DNA of 64,000 nucleotides from positions 19,457,207 through 19,521,206 of the forward strand of contig NC_037638.1 of assembly GCF_003254395.2 (NCBI RefSeq). Reading direction: 5' to 3'. Of the stretch, positions 61,558 through 64,000 are shown piece by piece. The position numbers and the translations under genes were made by a program. This stretch comes from Apis mellifera (Eukaryota > Arthropoda > Insecta > Hymenoptera > Apidae). Positions within the stretch are counted from its first letter, which is position 1; every line of letters begins with the position of its first letter. The notes beneath the pieces were generated by a model that was not told the origin of the DNA, ran no database searches, and saw only the letters and a list, made by a program, of their open reading frames with translations.

Positions 61558-63002
61558 TCTAGCTTCGTAGGATTATATCGTCAAGTGTATTCGCATTCCC
61601 CTTAAAACGAGCGTATCATCAGATAATCGCTCTAAAGATAAAAAGAAAAAAATAATCCAATTTGAGAACTCTCAAATGCTACATAACGGGTTAACGACTT
61701 GGGGCTGGGGCTTATATACTCGATTCCTCGTTTCGTTCGTCGATAATGATTCGTGGCGTTGATTGGGTGTTTCGATAGGAACGAGGTTCGATTTATTAAA
61801 AAGAAAAAAAAAATAGGAAAGAATCGTAGTTATCCGCAATTTATTTGTTGATTTCGTACGGTCGGTTGACGTTGTCGGGGTCAATCCGGTGCAATCGAGG
61901 GGGAGGTACCCGAGAGATTTACGAAGATGCACGCGATAATGAGTTCTTGTTAACGTTATCGACGTTTTGGCCGAGATACAAACGTAAAAATAATAGTTGC
62001 GGTCGGTGGCGATGTGTGAGAGAGAGAAAGAGAGAAACTCGTAATCGTTCGAGCATGGAGAATGGCTTTATAGTGGCGTGAATTATTTACTCTCCCTGGT
62101 CTTTTTTTTTACCAAATTATTATCCTCTGTTAGCGCAACGAGTAAAAATCCTTTTGGTGAGTTTCGCGAGAACGAGGCAACGGCACGTTAATTAGAGCAT
62201 AAACTTATTAAATTCACGAGGCCGTGCGCGAATTATGTATTATAATTGTTCGGCGAAAGGAACACGATTATATCGATCGTGGAAATTGATCAGGAAATCG
62301 ATGAATGTTAAATCGGCACAGTTTTAACTTTCAATATCAGTTTCGCATCTATAAATGGAAATAATGAGTTGGAACTTAAATAAGAAAAATCGGAAATGCG
62401 AATATATAATTTGATAAATGTTTCATTGATCAATTTCAATTCAGTTCCAATTACATAAATTCTCTCTATTTTTTTTAAATCTTTGTCTATATTTCTAGAA
62501 TCCGTACCGTTATGATAAAATTTATTCTTCGACGAGTAATTTCAATTTTTAAAACTTTCTAACTAATTTTAAAATTCATTTAAACATTCTCTATCCTACT
62601 ACAACTAAAATTCGATAGTTCTGCACATTTATTTTTATCGCGAGTAACAATTCGATATTCATTGAACAAATATCTCCACGATTTCCATCGTGATGAATTT
62701 CCACGGATCGATAGATGGAATAGCTTTCAAGCGGAAACATTTTCGACTTACTGTTGCTCGCTCTCCCTCTTTCTCCCTCTCTCTCTCTCTCTCTTTTCGA
62801 GCGAACAAGGGCTTGGAACGCGGTTACCCGACTGTAAACTCGTAAACGGTAGTGGTCGCTTCGGAAACCGGAAGTGACGCAGCCCGGTAAATGGTAGTTA
62901 TCGATAGCCTGTAGTTAAGTTCGATGCGCGAGCTTCGTCCTGAAAGCCGAGAAGAAGGGAGAGGATATTCTGGGCTAGATTGTAGTTGAAAACGAACAAA
63001 GA

Positions 63003-63036
<34 letters not shown>

Positions 63037-64000
63037 GGAATGGAAACCGAACGAATCACACTCTTTCCTCTCTCCCTCTTTAAATAATAGGGCGGTCGGC
63101 CGAGCTGTAAACTTTTTACAACCCCCGTCAATCTTTTTCTTTTTCTCTCTCTCTCTCCCTCTCTCTATTCCGCTCCAGTTGCTTTATCTCTGCCCGTTTC
63201 CGCTTCTATCCTCATCGTCGCCTTATACTTTGCTCTTTTATTTCCTCCCTTCCCCCTCCCCCGTCTAAACCGCGAATCGTCGTGTAGGAAAATGGATTTT
63301 CAACGGGAATTTAATAATCCACTCTCGATCGTAAATTCGCTCGTTAATGCCTGTCGTTCACGTCGCGAACGTTTGCCAGATTCGTGCAACATTCGCGCTA
63401 TGTGATTACAAGCGTTGGTTGTGCTACATTATCGTCACCGGTAATTACCGCGAATAAGGCATAATGATTATTATCGCCGGTTGATTAATGCGCCTGATTT
63501 CTGAACGCTCTTATCGAGGCCGCAATTTGTATATTCGGAATATTGCAGGTTCTCGATTAATAAGCAACCGCGAATTATCGATTCGGAGGAGAGGAAAAAA
63601 AAAAAAAAAAGAAAAAAAATCGCTCTGCGCTCTATCGCCCAGCTTTCCCCTCGTATTTCAATCAGAGCTAAAAGCTAAGCAATTCTCCAACCAATTCTTT
63701 ACCAGATAAATTTATCCCAACGGACGATTCGCGTTCGTATCGATTTTGAAATAGATGTTTCCAGTTTCGATTTTGTCGTGAAAACGATTTCAAACGATTC
63801 CAATTATTGAAAACTTGTTACATTAACATATTGTTGATTTGTTTCTCAACTATTAATCTTCTATTCTTTATATTTGTTTATATTTCGTTCGTATAATTAT
63901 ATACCTATCATGATCAGTGGCACGAAACGAGGATTGCTCGAGCTGCATAATATGCATAATATTTCCAATAAATATTTGAATTTTAGATTACAAATTATAT
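61558..64000. other. End of window, no gene seen
   Basis: Mostly AT-richer sequence with CT repeats at 62770-62795, 63006-63034 and 63145-63165, and a poly-A tract near 63596-63620. No coding or RNA gene was recognised. Confidence 0.4.
63006..63034. repeat. (CT)n microsatellite
   Basis: About 14 CT units. On the minus strand it produces an Arg-Glu repeat in a spurious open frame. Confidence 0.95.

Overview
The window reads as insect genomic DNA, most likely from a bee (Hymenoptera). The first 15 kb is AT-rich, CpG-containing words are abundant, introns are short inside two of the genes, and microsatellites are plentiful. No sequence search was possible, so the species call is inference.

Four loci can be supported. 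(1) Positions 964-2800, plus strand: the 3' five coding exons of a receptor-regulated Smad of the Smad2/3 (activin/TGF-beta) class, fly Smox; its first MH1 exon(s) lie before the window. (2) Positions about 8208-8552, minus strand: a candidate small one-pass membrane protein, with a possible 5' UTR exon near 10079-10145. (3) Positions 10675-14626, plus strand: a complete 15-exon integrin beta subunit, in frame only if one intron uses a GG instead of a GT donor. (4) Positions 33038-44679, minus strand: the Q50 paired-like homeobox gene aristaless (al), three coding exons with a C-terminal OAR motif and introns of about 7.3 and 3.5 kb.

The rest, 14.6-33 kb and 44.7-64 kb, has no convincing protein-coding gene. 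Its base composition is clearly richer in G+C than the first 15 kb. It holds microsatellites, polypyrimidine tracts, TAAT-type homeodomain core words, several precise palindromes and a three-copy 134/141-bp tandem repeat. Large gene-poor flanks and introns around a patterning homeobox gene suggest a cis-regulatory landscape; this is inference.

Functionally, Smox carries activin/TGF-beta signals to the nucleus, the integrin beta chain mediates matrix adhesion, and al patterns distal appendages. Nothing in the window shows co-regulation. The integrin and the small minus-strand gene are arranged divergently and may share a promoter region near 10150-10674.

Most notable observations: a divergent DNA-binding beta-hairpin in Smox; the GG donor and a Tyr at an ADMIDAS position in the integrin; three NFI-like half-sites at exact 22-bp period and a 23-bp STAT-containing palindrome in al intron 1; a 12-bp-arm hairpin in al intron 2; an ATG-less open frame ahead of the al start; and the tandem repeat at 61.1 kb. 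No clearly undescribed biological system was recognised.
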